Assembly (NCBI RefSeq): GCF_032118995.1
Contig: NC_092660.1
Span: forward strand, 2,309,501-2,373,500
Direction: 5' to 3'
DNA: 64,000 nt
From: Asterias amurensis
Lineage: Eukaryota; Echinodermata; Asteroidea; Forcipulatida; Asteriidae
The notes under the pieces are model-generated. The model was not told the origin of the DNA, ran no database searches, and saw only the letters and a list, made by a program, of their open reading frames with translations. This document shows positions 61,301 to 64,000 of the stretch, in pieces. Position 1 is the first letter of the stretch; every line of letters starts with the position of its first letter. Position numbers and translations under genes: made by a program.

Positions 61301-62852
61301 TGTCCTCAGCATGAGCAGGGTACTGAAAGAAAAGAGAAAACAAATACCAGATGACTCAAGATTTATATTTGGTTTGCGGTAACACCATGTGTGTATCTGC
61401 TTGCCAGGTAGAGTTTGTTCTTAAGAGAACTGTCTTGATTTATATTCTACTACAGGGGAGTCGATTTTCAGAATTTGGGAGACTTTTCAGTTCTGAAAAG
61501 AACTGTCCTACTTTTTAACTACTATGTGGCAGGAAGGTACATTCAGTTGATCGTTATTTATTTCACTACCGTGTAGTGAGTTCCTTATTGGTCTCATAAT
61601 TGGACTCATGATGTCAGACATTCACAAGAGTCCAGACTTCCTGCAGAAACAATATGGTCATTGTTTGACAGACCTACTCTGCAATCTAGGGGAATTTTTT
61701 TTTTTAAGGGGAGGGGGGGTTATCAAAATAAACCTGCTTTCTGGATAATAATGGAGAGATCACATTTCTGAACATAACTCTCTACTTACACTTGCGTGGA
61801 TGTTGTTGATGTCAGAATCCTTGACCAGATGTCTCCTCTTCCTGCTTCCTGGCAATCCACCACGAATGAAGAAGAGCAAGAGCTCATCGTACATCTGCTG
61901 AGTCATGCCCTCCGGCATACCTCGGGGCATCGGTTCACCTGGAATGGGCAATGGCACCTGTCCGCCAAAGAGCTTCTTCTGGAAGTTGAGCATCTTGAGG
62001 AGTTTGTTGTACATCTCGGGGGTCACGCCCTGTGGGAGGCCCTCGGGGAGCTCGCTGACGCCTGGGTCAGAGATCTCGTTGAGGAGAGACTCTTGCTGTT
62101 TTTGTTGATAGTCTTCCATCAGATCCTTCAATGAGTTCTGCTTGAAGAAACCTTGGGGGCCGAAGTACTTCTCTAAGAATTGGTGCATACCCTCCAGACG
62201 CCCTCCAACCTGGTGAAAGATTTCATTAATTATTTTCAGGTTTTTTTTTTCCATAATGCAAGACCTGGGACCAATTTCACAAAGCAGTTACAAGACAATT
62301 TTTCAGTATTACCATAGTGATTTGTATTGTGATATCACACTTTACTTAGCTACTACGATTGATTGGCAGAATACGATCAATCTTAGATCTTTGTGAAATC
62401 GGCCCCTGGCCACACCCCAATGTGTGATTATACCTCCAAAAATTATATTGGTGATCCCCGGCTGCAGCTTCCCAGATTGTATCCTTATTTGGGTGTGATC
62501 CCTGGCTACACGGCAGTTAACAGATGAATGGCTTCTGACTGGCACCCCCAAACAAAAATATTGACATTAAGGAGACTGCCAACATAGGGTTAGATAGCTC
62601 AATTGGTAGAGCGCCGACACATTAATCTGGAGGTTGTTGGTTTGAGTCCCACTCAATAAATTTTACTTTGTTCAACCCCACAATAAATGTTCAAAATAGT
62701 GATTATACCTCGAACAAATGATCATACCTCAAATAAGTTAATAGCATAGCCGAACAATTCAACAGTAGTGTTGAGCTTCAGCTGACGAGGTAAGAATGAT
62801 TGTGTAGAGAAGATCATGTCACCATCCAGAGTTACACCGCTGCCAATCTCAT
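34213..62852 (-). CDS. Apolipophorin-type large lipid transfer protein, 3' part (32 exons)
   Basis: Thirty-two exons join in frame with GT-AG junctions (one GC-AG) into 2904 codons and TAA; the 5' end lies beyond 64000. Residues here are numbered w1-w2904 from the first full codon. Order: end of the lipovitellin-like lipid module (w1-500) with furin-type RKRR at w164-167; beta-rich lipid-binding region including a 722-codon exon (w500-1560); helical region (w1560-2300); vWD (w2305-2470); C8-like segment; degenerate vWA-like domain (w2590-2770); CxxCxC tail. Family proteins scaffold secreted lipoproteins that carry neutral lipid in body fluid. The vWD and vWA-like C terminus and the cleavage site favour apolipophorin II/I over apoB or vitellogenin. 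With about 600 missing N-terminal residues the whole would be near 3500, close to insect apolipophorins. The family is secure, the exact orthology inferred. Confidence 0.93.
34447..34872 (-). mobile_element. tRNA-Leu-type SINE, copy 1
   Basis: Read on minus, the head has GTGTCGTGGCCGAACGGTT (A box), CTCTGGTATTTCTGATCAGC and a B box near GGGCTCGAATCCCC. The body has GTCCTTCTGATGGGACG and AAGGTGCTACATAATTGGG. The tail is an AAT-type repeat at 34447-34460. It lies in the intron before the terminal exon and has the same orientation as the host gene. Confidence 0.8.
34915..35055. repeat. Dispersed repeat with GGTTCTGAAAAGGACC motif
   Basis: The segment shares GGTGGTTCTGAAAAG-ACC, TGGTTT and CAGTATGC with 49070-49200, and less closely with 36905-37140 and 61365-61535. 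Each contains a short inverted AGTTCT...AGAACT-type stretch. The family is unknown and non-coding. Confidence 0.5.
35085..35415 (-). mobile_element. tRNA-Leu-type SINE, copy 2
   Basis: The body ATAGCACCATGTAATG and AAGGTGCTGTGGGGCT is followed rightward by AAAGGACGAAGCA and the tRNA-like head at about 35325-35410. Minus orientation. The B box is recognisable as GGGGCTTGAACC on plus. Confidence 0.75.
35564..35874 (-). CDS. LLTP exon 31
   Basis: It encodes w2760-2862. The first part, NRTVFTNKALNSGTLFGDKT, closes the vWA-like domain with a sequon. Then CALLAFETGGAVFDSTKI leads to the cysteine cluster CQICSCKAYNDG...CESC. A TG-GxVF motif and CxxCxC tail are, from memory, also found at the end of insect apolipophorins. 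Confidence 0.92.
36207..36455 (-). mobile_element. tRNA-Leu-type SINE, copy 3, shortened
   Basis: The tail TAATAATAAAAATGGCTTCC with ATATAGCGCACGTATC is kept, then the body is internally deleted and the head remains as CTCTGCTGATCAGAAACC and GCTCTTAACCACTAGGC on plus. Confidence 0.75.
36739..36871 (-). CDS. LLTP exon 30
   Basis: It encodes w2715-2758, EKTYADVSSLLMRQGIQFNL followed by LMKADLQLVPTR. Pattern: helix then beta strand, as expected late in a vWA fold. It leaves one base of the next codon. Confidence 0.9.
37580..37845 (-). CDS. LLTP exon 29 (vWA-like core)
   Basis: It encodes w2627-2714. NRFGLVGFGGEGVHNLPHIH is a typical vWA strand and turn; DGSNNTFDAILAAVNYPFRA and GVAKNIILLSCSDC match the helix and strand of the vWA fold. 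The expected MIDAS threonine region survives loosely, but the metal-binding set as a whole is incomplete. Confidence 0.92.
38403..38510. mobile_element. Small MITE, family D
   Basis: The inverted ends are GGGGTCGATTTCCCAAAGAG and CTCTTTGTGAAATCCACCCC. Inner repeats are GTTAGAACTAGTCC and CGTCCTAAC. A related copy is at about 48485-48570. Confidence 0.75.
38531..38716 (-). CDS. LLTP exon 28 (start of vWA-like domain)
   Basis: It encodes w2565-2625. VCDSPVGEYGQDE is the end of the cysteine-rich link. SADVILIVEEKECNKDLTDK is the first vWA strand, with EEKEC where an active MIDAS would have DxSxS. The domain is therefore unlikely to bind metal in the usual way. Confidence 0.92.
38967..39170. mobile_element. 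GC-rich MITE in intron
   Basis: The ends GGGTGCGTTCGATTAGCTTC and, inverted, GGGTGAGTTGAACTAGCTTC enclose 204 bp of unusually GC-rich sequence containing GGTCGACC boxes at both ends. Non-coding. Confidence 0.65.
39255..39405 (-). CDS. LLTP exon 27 (C8-like)
   Basis: It encodes w2514-2563, VDPAPYYAMCASNMCQLTAD, then a stretch with CVSVKAYVNEC and PKSC. The cysteine spacing resembles the C8 segment that follows vWD domains. Confidence 0.92.
39430..39650. repeat. Imperfect AACCAGGTTAAC repeats in intron
   Basis: Roughly 20-25 bp units with ACCAGGTTAACATGATGAAA and AATAGTTTAATCGGGTCAAC occur in two halves, about 39480-39510 and 39605-39635. No coding. Confidence 0.5.
39903..40310 (-). CDS. LLTP exon 26 (vWD second half)
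   Basis: It encodes w2378-2513. DICTVDISGWYYGKTAGLLG then TYNYNDLDDMTNSEGDM and FTRSWKVG form the classic vWD end. GLLG replaces the CGLC motif of mucins and vWF, as is usual in lipoproteins. Cysteines C..C...C follow toward the C8-like part. Confidence 0.94.
40410..40690 (-). mobile_element. tRNA-Leu-type SINE, copy 4
   Basis: The left end has AAGTGCCATGGTGTAATATG. The head on plus is GTGTCACAACCGGGATTCG with CAGTCTGCTGCAGAC and GGACCACGACACG. It ends less than 20 bp from the exon 25 donor. Confidence 0.75.
40708..40928 (-). CDS. LLTP exon 25 (vWD first half)
   Basis: It encodes w2305-2377. MTYDRTHYDFSSGCSYLLAH is the vWD signature (FDG-x-Y-x-F-x-G-C-Y-L). Sequons NFT and NDT follow. It starts two bases into a codon shared with exon 24. 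Confidence 0.94.
41311..41794 (-). CDS. LLTP exon 24
   Basis: It encodes w2143-2303, with a helical start (IELAREANNENILRIQEKMA), a proline break LPAELHSLQTPPES, more helix, then GNFTAWFQGEKIKMERRMWN just before the vWD domain. The antisense frame is also open over most of the exon, which is an artefact of codon bias. Confidence 0.93.
41856..42290. mobile_element. MITE family A with internal duplication
   Basis: GGCACTGGACACATAATGCC opens it. The motif GAGGGAGCCGTTTCTCACAA occurs twice (about 42120 and 42192), and ATACTATTAACAGACCTCTC also twice, so an internal segment of about 70 bp was duplicated. Confidence 0.75.
42373..42578 (-). CDS. LLTP exon 23
   Basis: It encodes w2075-2142, strongly helical and acidic: EIDAMVAEIEASFKGSAFYA, then LTEQWEELKERFPVMEW. 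Heptad-like spacing suggests lipid-surface helices like those of apoB alpha domains. Confidence 0.92.
42600..42740 (-). mobile_element. tRNA-derived SINE head, minus
   Basis: Read on minus it has an A-box-like AATTGCCTTGGTAGAGAG and a B-box-like GTTGGTTCATGTCC. Same type as 62588-62700. Confidence 0.6.
43139..43304 (-). CDS. LLTP exon 22
   Basis: It encodes w2019-2073, GEDPIAEKNIFLTSIKDVRG then a helix rich in R, E and L (TRERLRRLELVQSIETLW). Ends one base into the next codon. Confidence 0.9.
43385..43868 (-). mobile_element. tRNA-Leu-type SINE, copy 5, with two extra heads
   Basis: One full copy spans 43385-43720. A second and third partial head follow at about 43745-43780 and 43795-43868 (CTCTGCTGATCGGAAACACC, then TTCTTAACCGTTCGGCCA). 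The heads stack in the same direction, right up to the exon 21 donor. Confidence 0.75.
43881..44087 (-). CDS. LLTP exon 21
   Basis: It encodes w1950-2018. A helix ITPLIKELKDLFESLIEK is followed by a proline- and acid-rich linker, IPEPEAEPEVYEPQ. Sequon NIT. The linker probably separates two helical subdomains. Confidence 0.92.
44400..44590. mobile_element. MITE family A, one-sided fragment
   Basis: It keeps GAGTCTAGATCTCGAAATTT, CTTCAGAGGGAGCCATTTTC and the right end GAGTAATTACCAATAGAGCC. The left TIR is missing. Confidence 0.65.
44665..44808 (-). CDS. LLTP exon 20
   Basis: It encodes w1902-1949. TKWAEYWEQFRIDSSETTEE and LRSTLDRLRERFSTLSESL make a long amphipathic helix. Confidence 0.9.
45093..45205. 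repeat. 10-bp tandem repeat next to a splice donor
   Basis: About eleven units of CTCAGTGAAA (variants CTCAGTGAAG and CTCAGTGGAA) end 14 bp from the exon 19 donor. It is the second array in this gene that abuts a 5' splice site. Confidence 0.9.
45220..45447 (-). CDS. LLTP exon 19
   Basis: It encodes w1826-1901, wholly helical in character, WKAAQGLHDIRVGMERNGNL and DIKQRFGVKVEDLKTYWSAV. Phase 0 at both ends. Confidence 0.92.
45770..45955. mobile_element. MITE family G
   Basis: GGCCGGTCACAAGCCCTGAT opens and GCAGTGTGACTCAGCCTATG closes. 56057-56205 has the same layout (GGCCCGGTCACACAGGCC to GCAGTGTGACTCAGCCTTA). A GTTGAA(C/T)AAGC(T/G)TGGGC motif is shared. Confidence 0.6.
46012..46196 (-). 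CDS. LLTP exon 18
   Basis: It encodes w1765-1825. MRFQAGYMNETALFVLLDSE then a basic-acidic helix with TQLEWRPEWAEFVH. Sequon NET. Confidence 0.9.
46425..46510 (+). mobile_element. Decayed tRNA-derived SINE head
   Basis: GGCAACATAGGGCTAAACAG and CTTTGTTAAACCC parallel CCAACATAGGGTTAGATAGC and CTTTGTTCAACCCC at 62579-62680. Boxes are degraded. Confidence 0.4.
46575..46838. repeat. 24-bp minisatellite, 11 copies, next to a splice donor
   Basis: Units begin GTGTATATCGGGAATGG and end TCAGACA. Copies are identical except one change in the last, so the array is young. It ends 24 bp from the exon 17 donor at 46862. Because 24 is a multiple of three, all three plus frames and one minus frame stay open; none is believable as protein. 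Confidence 0.97.
46863..47040 (-). CDS. LLTP exon 17
   Basis: It encodes w1705-1763, SNNPMHEMLLTGQFEDRSYA followed by beta-like NSLNGKDTRSMFDF. The donor is GTCAGT. Confidence 0.9.
47150..47276 (-). CDS. LLTP exon 16
   Basis: It encodes w1663-1704, NFLNNKKAIVLGMEGEALLA then PYTFEIKWDKVLKKYSIT. One split codon is shared with exon 15. Confidence 0.9.
47385..47615 (-). mobile_element. tRNA-Leu-type SINE body, copy 6, headless
   Basis: ATATAGCGCTTTAACACACC and AAAGCACCATGTAAATGG with ACAAGGTGCTGTGGTAC are the SINE body. The head is missing beyond TTACTGGCCTTACACAACA. Confidence 0.7.
48221..48426 (-). CDS. LLTP exon 15
   Basis: It encodes w1594-1661, DIQATLDAALQLEDTVFSTS ... VGYDLDVSVRHPITGLDM. 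Alternating polar and nonpolar residues suggest beta strands. Confidence 0.9.
48485..48570. mobile_element. Small MITE, family D, second copy
   Basis: AACGAGTTACTCATTCTAAC, GGACTAGCC and the end CTTCGTGAAATCGACCCC match 38403-38510. The left end is eroded. Confidence 0.5.
48878..48997 (-). CDS. LLTP exon 14
   Basis: It encodes w1554-1593, INVMDNMDESIMMLSGSYSL and DSRQNNRRAMLTFSRRNHQ. Phase 0 both ends. Confidence 0.9.
49250..49525. mobile_element. Foldback MITE, family B, decayed
   Basis: GACACGTTGCCGTCGATCAG, ATTGATCCACACAAATATGC and AACATCTTTCCAACCATATG follow the family order, but the right end beyond ACGGTTTGC is absent. Confidence 0.6.
49676..49822. mobile_element. Small MITE, family E
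   Basis: The ends are GGGTCGATTTCAAAAAGC and TCTTTGTGAAACCGGCCCC. Internal ATTACCATAGTGATTTTCAT and GTGACATCACAC are shared with 62267-62406. Confidence 0.75.
49864..50190 (-). CDS. LLTP exon 13
   Basis: It encodes w1445-1553, MNLMCNWDKNSPKKTADFQL, then LLTP-like beta strands such as EMISVALTTERNQVRIVLIH. Its phase-0 start forces a GC donor on exon 12. Confidence 0.93.
50262..50625 (-). mobile_element. tRNA-Leu-type SINE, copy 7, with a different body
   Basis: The head on plus has GTGTCATGACCGGGATTCG and GCTTGGCCTCGACACC. The body (GGGCGTCCCACAGCGCTTC, CTGGTCACTGGGCCTTAAA, CTCAGCTCCCTGG) is unlike copies 1-6 but occurs at 31010-31095. The tail is a TAA-type repeat at 50262. Confidence 0.75.
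50631..50775. mobile_element. MITE family A, truncated
   Basis: TTAA then AGACACTGAACATGTTTTGG, CTTCTCACTTGATGTATCCC and TGAGCTTCAATTGGTCGTC. The rest of the element is missing. Confidence 0.65.
50988..53153 (-). CDS. LLTP exon 12 (722 codons, beta-rich)
   Basis: It encodes w723-1444 without interruption, from VVMGHLLTWESSESRMNENL to NTDLQISESRM. The content is dense alternating strands such as EVSLTIEPSEGENVKFNFYI with few cysteines, as in the amphipathic beta region that holds lipid in apoB and apolipophorin. It is far larger than any neighbour (38-161 codons). The junction with exon 13 keeps frame only if the intron starts GCAAGT directly after the ATG codon. Confidence 0.95.
53821..53982 (-). 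CDS. LLTP exon 11
   Basis: It encodes w669-722, GNTEWDLKTEWTFSRFPLLS and SEATSKLCYRYNGEECSQDNK. The two cysteines near the end may pair. Confidence 0.92.
54038..54379. mobile_element. MITE family A
   Basis: TTAA flanks both ends (AGTTTAAAGGCACTGG and AATGCCTTTAACTAG). Standard interior with CTCCCTCTGAAGTAACATAG. Confidence 0.8.
54490..54704 (-). CDS. LLTP exon 10
   Basis: It encodes w598-668, LRYSTDLQISGRYVNLNVSA and NIITVDVNALRRVNGKNVKE. Sequons NVS and NKT. Beta strand pattern. Confidence 0.92.
55429..55704 (-). CDS. LLTP exon 9
   Basis: It encodes w506-596, KMFNDELLRKLEVALTMDKT, INFYPRMDITSPSGNVVKYR and MSLDSPKTALVTIS. Matches the apoB region just after the lipid-transfer module in general pattern. 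Confidence 0.92.
56057..56205. mobile_element. MITE family G, second copy
   Basis: GGCCCGGTCACACAGGCC to GCAGTGTGACTCAGCCTTA, with an AATAAGCGTGGGCGTATTTT interior. It ends 16 bp from exon 8. Confidence 0.6.
56221..56386 (-). CDS. LLTP exon 8
   Basis: It encodes w450-504, ESVKNVVQITDRFHLMMGAP and FTYNRNEKDMSLNVISPFKT. Ends with the first base of a glycine codon. Confidence 0.92.
56461..56841. mobile_element. Foldback MITE, family B, well preserved
   Basis: The two halves are near-perfect inverted repeats: AGGAACACGTTGCCTTGGAT at the left and its inverse at the right, meeting near 56645 at a GACTCCCATA-type centre. It is flanked by TTAA, and further by a 27-bp direct repeat with core AAAATGGGATCAGCC at 56434-56460 and 56842-56868. 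Confidence 0.9.
56870..57260. repeat. Degenerate minisatellite of about 30 bp
   Basis: Units contain GAAGTGAGAAAGGGCCATTTT and TTTTCAGGAAG(T/C)GAG, varied in length. About 12 units; non-coding intronic. Confidence 0.75.
57366..57479 (-). CDS. LLTP exon 7
   Basis: It encodes w412-449, KGTPMYPLTGPGRMLVTIEK then DPSLTSWKIEGSYDKDT. The YPLTGP-R motif has a direct apoB counterpart (YYPLTGDTR, from memory). Confidence 0.94.
57624..57942. mobile_element. MITE family A
   Basis: CTTAAAGCGCTGG at the left and CAGTGCCTTTAAG at the right, both with TTAA. Interior has GACTCCCTCTGAAGTAACAT. Confidence 0.8.
58001..58154 (-). CDS. LLTP exon 6
   Basis: It encodes w361-411, SNIYLRRQDESYAMPGIPER and YFGVQVCSELALPKSYAR. 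The single cysteine at VCSEL matches the conserved WSVC position of apoB. Confidence 0.94.
58298..58784. mobile_element. MITE family F with 5-bp target duplication
   Basis: The ends CCGGTGTGGCGGTTTCA and, inverted, CCAGTGTGGCGGTTTCA extend about 47 bp inward (TTCAGTTTTCCG at both). Flanked by CCATG on both sides. It is GC-richer than its surroundings. An internal duplicate of GTGTTCAGTTTTCCGGGTGAC sits near the left end. Confidence 0.8.
58924..59106 (-). CDS. LLTP exon 5
   Basis: It encodes w300-359, AAVEISTSMEVMARTTRSGL, NHIGRLHSSVSLGGKIQF and KLDVPENKQNIIDV. Aligns by pattern with the apoB stretch containing VEFVTNMGI and RSGVQ. Confidence 0.94.
59590..59873. mobile_element. MITE family A, right part
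   Basis: It keeps GAAAGAAAAACACCCTTGTT, GGGAGCCGTTTCTCGCAATG and the end AGTGTCAAGTGCCTTT. The left TIR is gone. Confidence 0.65.
59923..60140 (-). CDS. LLTP exon 4
   Basis: It encodes w227-298, MLMSLAKEQTHEIIKNAVLT, DNSWSIPTVIGLPLKLAING and VLMPKKSFEISGIIEP. The IPT-IGLPL stretch is the conserved IPTG-GL motif of the lipid module. Sequon NGT. Confidence 0.94.
60171..60427 (+). mobile_element. tRNA-derived SINE with poly-A tail
   Basis: The head has A-box-like TAGTCTCGTTGGTAAGAC and B-box GTGGGTTCGAATCCCACC (60265-60285), a body with TTTTTTCACAGGACTCGGG, and an A-rich tail to 60427. Its first 50 bp are duplicated in tandem just upstream. Cloverleaf pairing is imperfect, so it is a SINE and not a working tRNA gene. 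Confidence 0.75.
60447..60822. mobile_element. MITE family A, complete
   Basis: TTAA at both ends, AGGCAGTGGACACTATTGG at the left, and the internal palindrome GAGACCTGAGATTTAGAATT then TGAGGTCTC. About 376 bp, the fullest copy in the window. Confidence 0.85.
61188..61322 (-). CDS. LLTP exon 3
   Basis: It encodes w182-226, YPAHAEDKPDASMYFKMFGS ELGYLDIEKIKTRF in two adjoining motifs. ELGY-L-I corresponds to apoB EELGF. Phase 0 both ends. Confidence 0.94.
61790..62209 (-). CDS. LLTP exon 2, with furin-type site
   Basis: It encodes w42-181. VGGRLEGMHQFLEKYFGPQG continues the LFE-VGGR-EG hallmark from exon 1. It is followed by a twofold repeat, LPEGLPQGVTPEMYNKLLKM and MPRGMPEGMTQQMYDELLLF. Then SRKRRHL (RKRR at 61832-61843) gives a furin-type site where apolipophorins are cut into apoLp-II and apoLp-I. 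Confidence 0.95.
62267..62406. mobile_element. Small MITE, family E, second copy
   Basis: GGGACCAATTTCACAAAGC and TCTTTGTGAAATCGGCCCC are the ends; the ATTACCATAGTGATTTGTAT interior matches 49676-49822. Confidence 0.75.
62588..62700 (+). mobile_element. tRNA-derived SINE head, plus
   Basis: GGTTAGATAGCTCAATTGG and TAGAGCG form an A box; GTTGTTGGTTTGAGTCCC a B box. Tail CTTTGTTCAACCCCAC as at 29698-29832. Confidence 0.7.
62728..62852 (-). CDS. LLTP exon 1 of the visible set
   Basis: It encodes w1-41 after two bases of a split codon: EIGSGVTLDGDMIFSTQSFL, then PRQLKLNTTVELFGYAINLF. The SF-PR-LNTTV-LFG pattern is the conserved lipid-module strand set of LLTPs. Earlier exons lie beyond 64000. 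Sequon NTT. Confidence 0.95.
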
Positions 62853-62902
62853 CTGTAAAATCAAAAAGTTAATAGCCCTGTTAAGGATCTATTGGTATAT
62901 TC

Positions 62903-63335
62903 AAAGGCATTGGGCACTATTGGTTATTACTTTAAAAAAAATGATAGCATGAAAACTTACTTGGTAACCAGCAGGGGAGAGCTGTTGAAACTATAAAACA
63001 TTGTGAGACACAGCTCCCTCTGAAGTAATGTTGTTTTTGAGAGGTAATTTCTCACCCAAATATTGAAAGTCTTCAGGCCTGGGGCCTTTTTTAGGCATCT
63101 GAAAGCACACACATTTGTGCAACAAGGTTGTTTTTCATTTAGGTTTTACCCTTATACAGTGATGTGTGTTAGCAATGTGTACTCAGTACTTTCCCCGAGT
63201 TTGGTTTAAAAAAAAATAACAGGGTGCTTTTTCTTTTATTAAGCTTTTGCAAATTCGATGACCAATTGAGTCAAAATGTTCACAGATTTGTTAAAAAAAT
63301 AATCAGGTTACATGTAAGCTTTGACAACTCACCTT
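62903..63335. mobile_element. MITE family A with a nested SINE fragment
   Basis: The left end GGCATTGGGCACTATTGG and interior CAGCTCCCTCTGAAGTAATG are normal. At about 63140-63225 a reversed piece of the 60171 SINE body is inserted (ACAGTGATGTGTGTTAGCAA, CAGTACTTTCCCCGAG). Confidence 0.7.
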
Positions 63336-63372
63336 AAGATCTTCATAAAATAGTGCCTCATAAAATTGAAAT

Positions 63373-63396
63373 TGTTATGTTATGTTATGTTATGTT
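63373..63396. repeat. TTATG pentanucleotide repeat
   Basis: About four and a half units of TTATG. Simple microsatellite. Confidence 0.85.
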
Positions 63397-63408
63397 AAAA
63401 CAGAGCAG

Positions 63409-64000
63409 GGCCCAATTTCATAAAGCTTGGAAGCACAATAAAAAAATGTGCTAAGCACAGAAAAGTATTGCTTACCAGAAACTGGTAACCAGCCAAAACA
63501 TAAACTTTACATTGCCGTGACTGGTTCACCAGTGCACCACTAAATTTTGGCTAGGTTTATTAACTTTTCAAGCAAAATTTTCTGCTTAAAGGAACACGTT
63601 GCCTTGGATCGGTCGAGTTGGTCTTTGAAAAGCGTTCTATAACCGTTTGTTATAAAATCGGTATGGTTAGAAAGATGTTGTAAAAGTAGAATACAATGAT
63701 CTACACAAATATGCCTCGAAATTGCGTGGTTTTCGTGTTAGCTCGTCGACAAACACGGTCGGCCATTTATGGGGGTCAAAAACTTGACTCCCATAAATGG
63801 CCGACCGTGTTAGTCCGCGACGTAAAATGAAAACCGTACAATGTTGAGTGCTACTTGTGTGGATCATTGTATTCTACTTTTAAAACATCTTTCTAACCAT
63901 ATGCATTTCATAACAAACGGTTTCAAACGCTTTTCATAGACCAACTCGTCCGATCCAATGCAACGTGTTCCTTTAACAGCTTTATAAAATTTTGCCCTAA
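63409..64000. mobile_element. MITE family C, split by a foldback element
   Basis: The left part GGGCCCAATTTCATAAAGC runs to 63585. The right end AGCTTTATAAAATTTTGCCC resumes at about 63978, after the foldback insertion at 63590-63972. Confidence 0.75.
63590..63972. mobile_element. Foldback MITE, family B, nested
   Basis: AGGAACACGTTGCCTTGGAT at the left and its inverse at the right, TTAA at 63586-63589 and 63973-63976, length 383 bp, centre GACTCCCATAAATGGCCGAC. Confidence 0.9.

Noticed and set aside
1-64000. Retrovirus, LTR element, Polinton or other capsid- or envelope-bearing element
   Set aside because: No paired long terminal repeats and no reverse transcriptase, integrase, polymerase or capsid-like frame was seen. 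The only long inverted repeat is the palindrome, which has host-like content.

Overview
The window is animal nuclear DNA: AT-rich, intron-dense, and full of short non-autonomous transposons, tRNA-derived SINEs and tandem repeats. The one gene I recognise is a large lipid transfer protein of the apolipophorin type. Gene and repeat style suggest an echinoderm, perhaps a sea star, but that is inference; no species-diagnostic sequence was tested. No rRNA, CRISPR array, retrovirus, LTR element or Polinton was seen.

Left third (1 to about 19240): a giant imperfect palindrome. Each arm holds, from outside inward, a tandemly duplicated block with copies of one short terminal exon, a GC-richer block with a candidate first exon and a strong splice donor, about 1.2 kb of CTCTTCCAAG-type repeats, and a long 31-bp satellite. 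The satellite reads one way from 5028 to 9520 and the other way from 9521 to 13137. Most satellite units carry the POU octamer ATGCAAAT (ATTTGCAT on the other side). The arms have diverged in base changes and copy number. One arm carries a TTAA-flanked MITE that the other lacks, so the mirror is old rather than a perfect assembly duplicate.

Middle (about 18900 to 28350): a probable minus-strand gene or gene family I do not recognise. There is a 5' exon candidate with a CRE-like site near 25.7-26.05 kb, an acidic 81-codon exon (23012-23254), seven diverged modules each carrying a 35-36 nt splice-bounded microexon candidate, and a 38-residue terminal exon (18904-19021) whose relatives lie in the palindrome. 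One microexon would join the flanking exons in frame. A second 5' exon candidate lies at 27992-28330. From 28.8 to 32.8 kb I see only repeats and no supported gene.

Right half (about 32.8 to 62.85 kb): 32 consecutive exons of one minus-strand gene, 34213-62852, about 2904 codons with the 5' part beyond position 64000. Every exon junction was checked for phase. In protein order it holds the end of the lipovitellin-like lipid module with a furin-type RKRR site, a long beta-rich region including a single 722-codon exon, a helical region, a von Willebrand D domain, a C8-like segment, and a degenerate vWA-like domain with a CxxCxC tail. This order fits apolipophorin II/I precursors better than apoB or vitellogenin. 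Its introns are packed with MITEs, foldback elements, SINEs and minisatellites.
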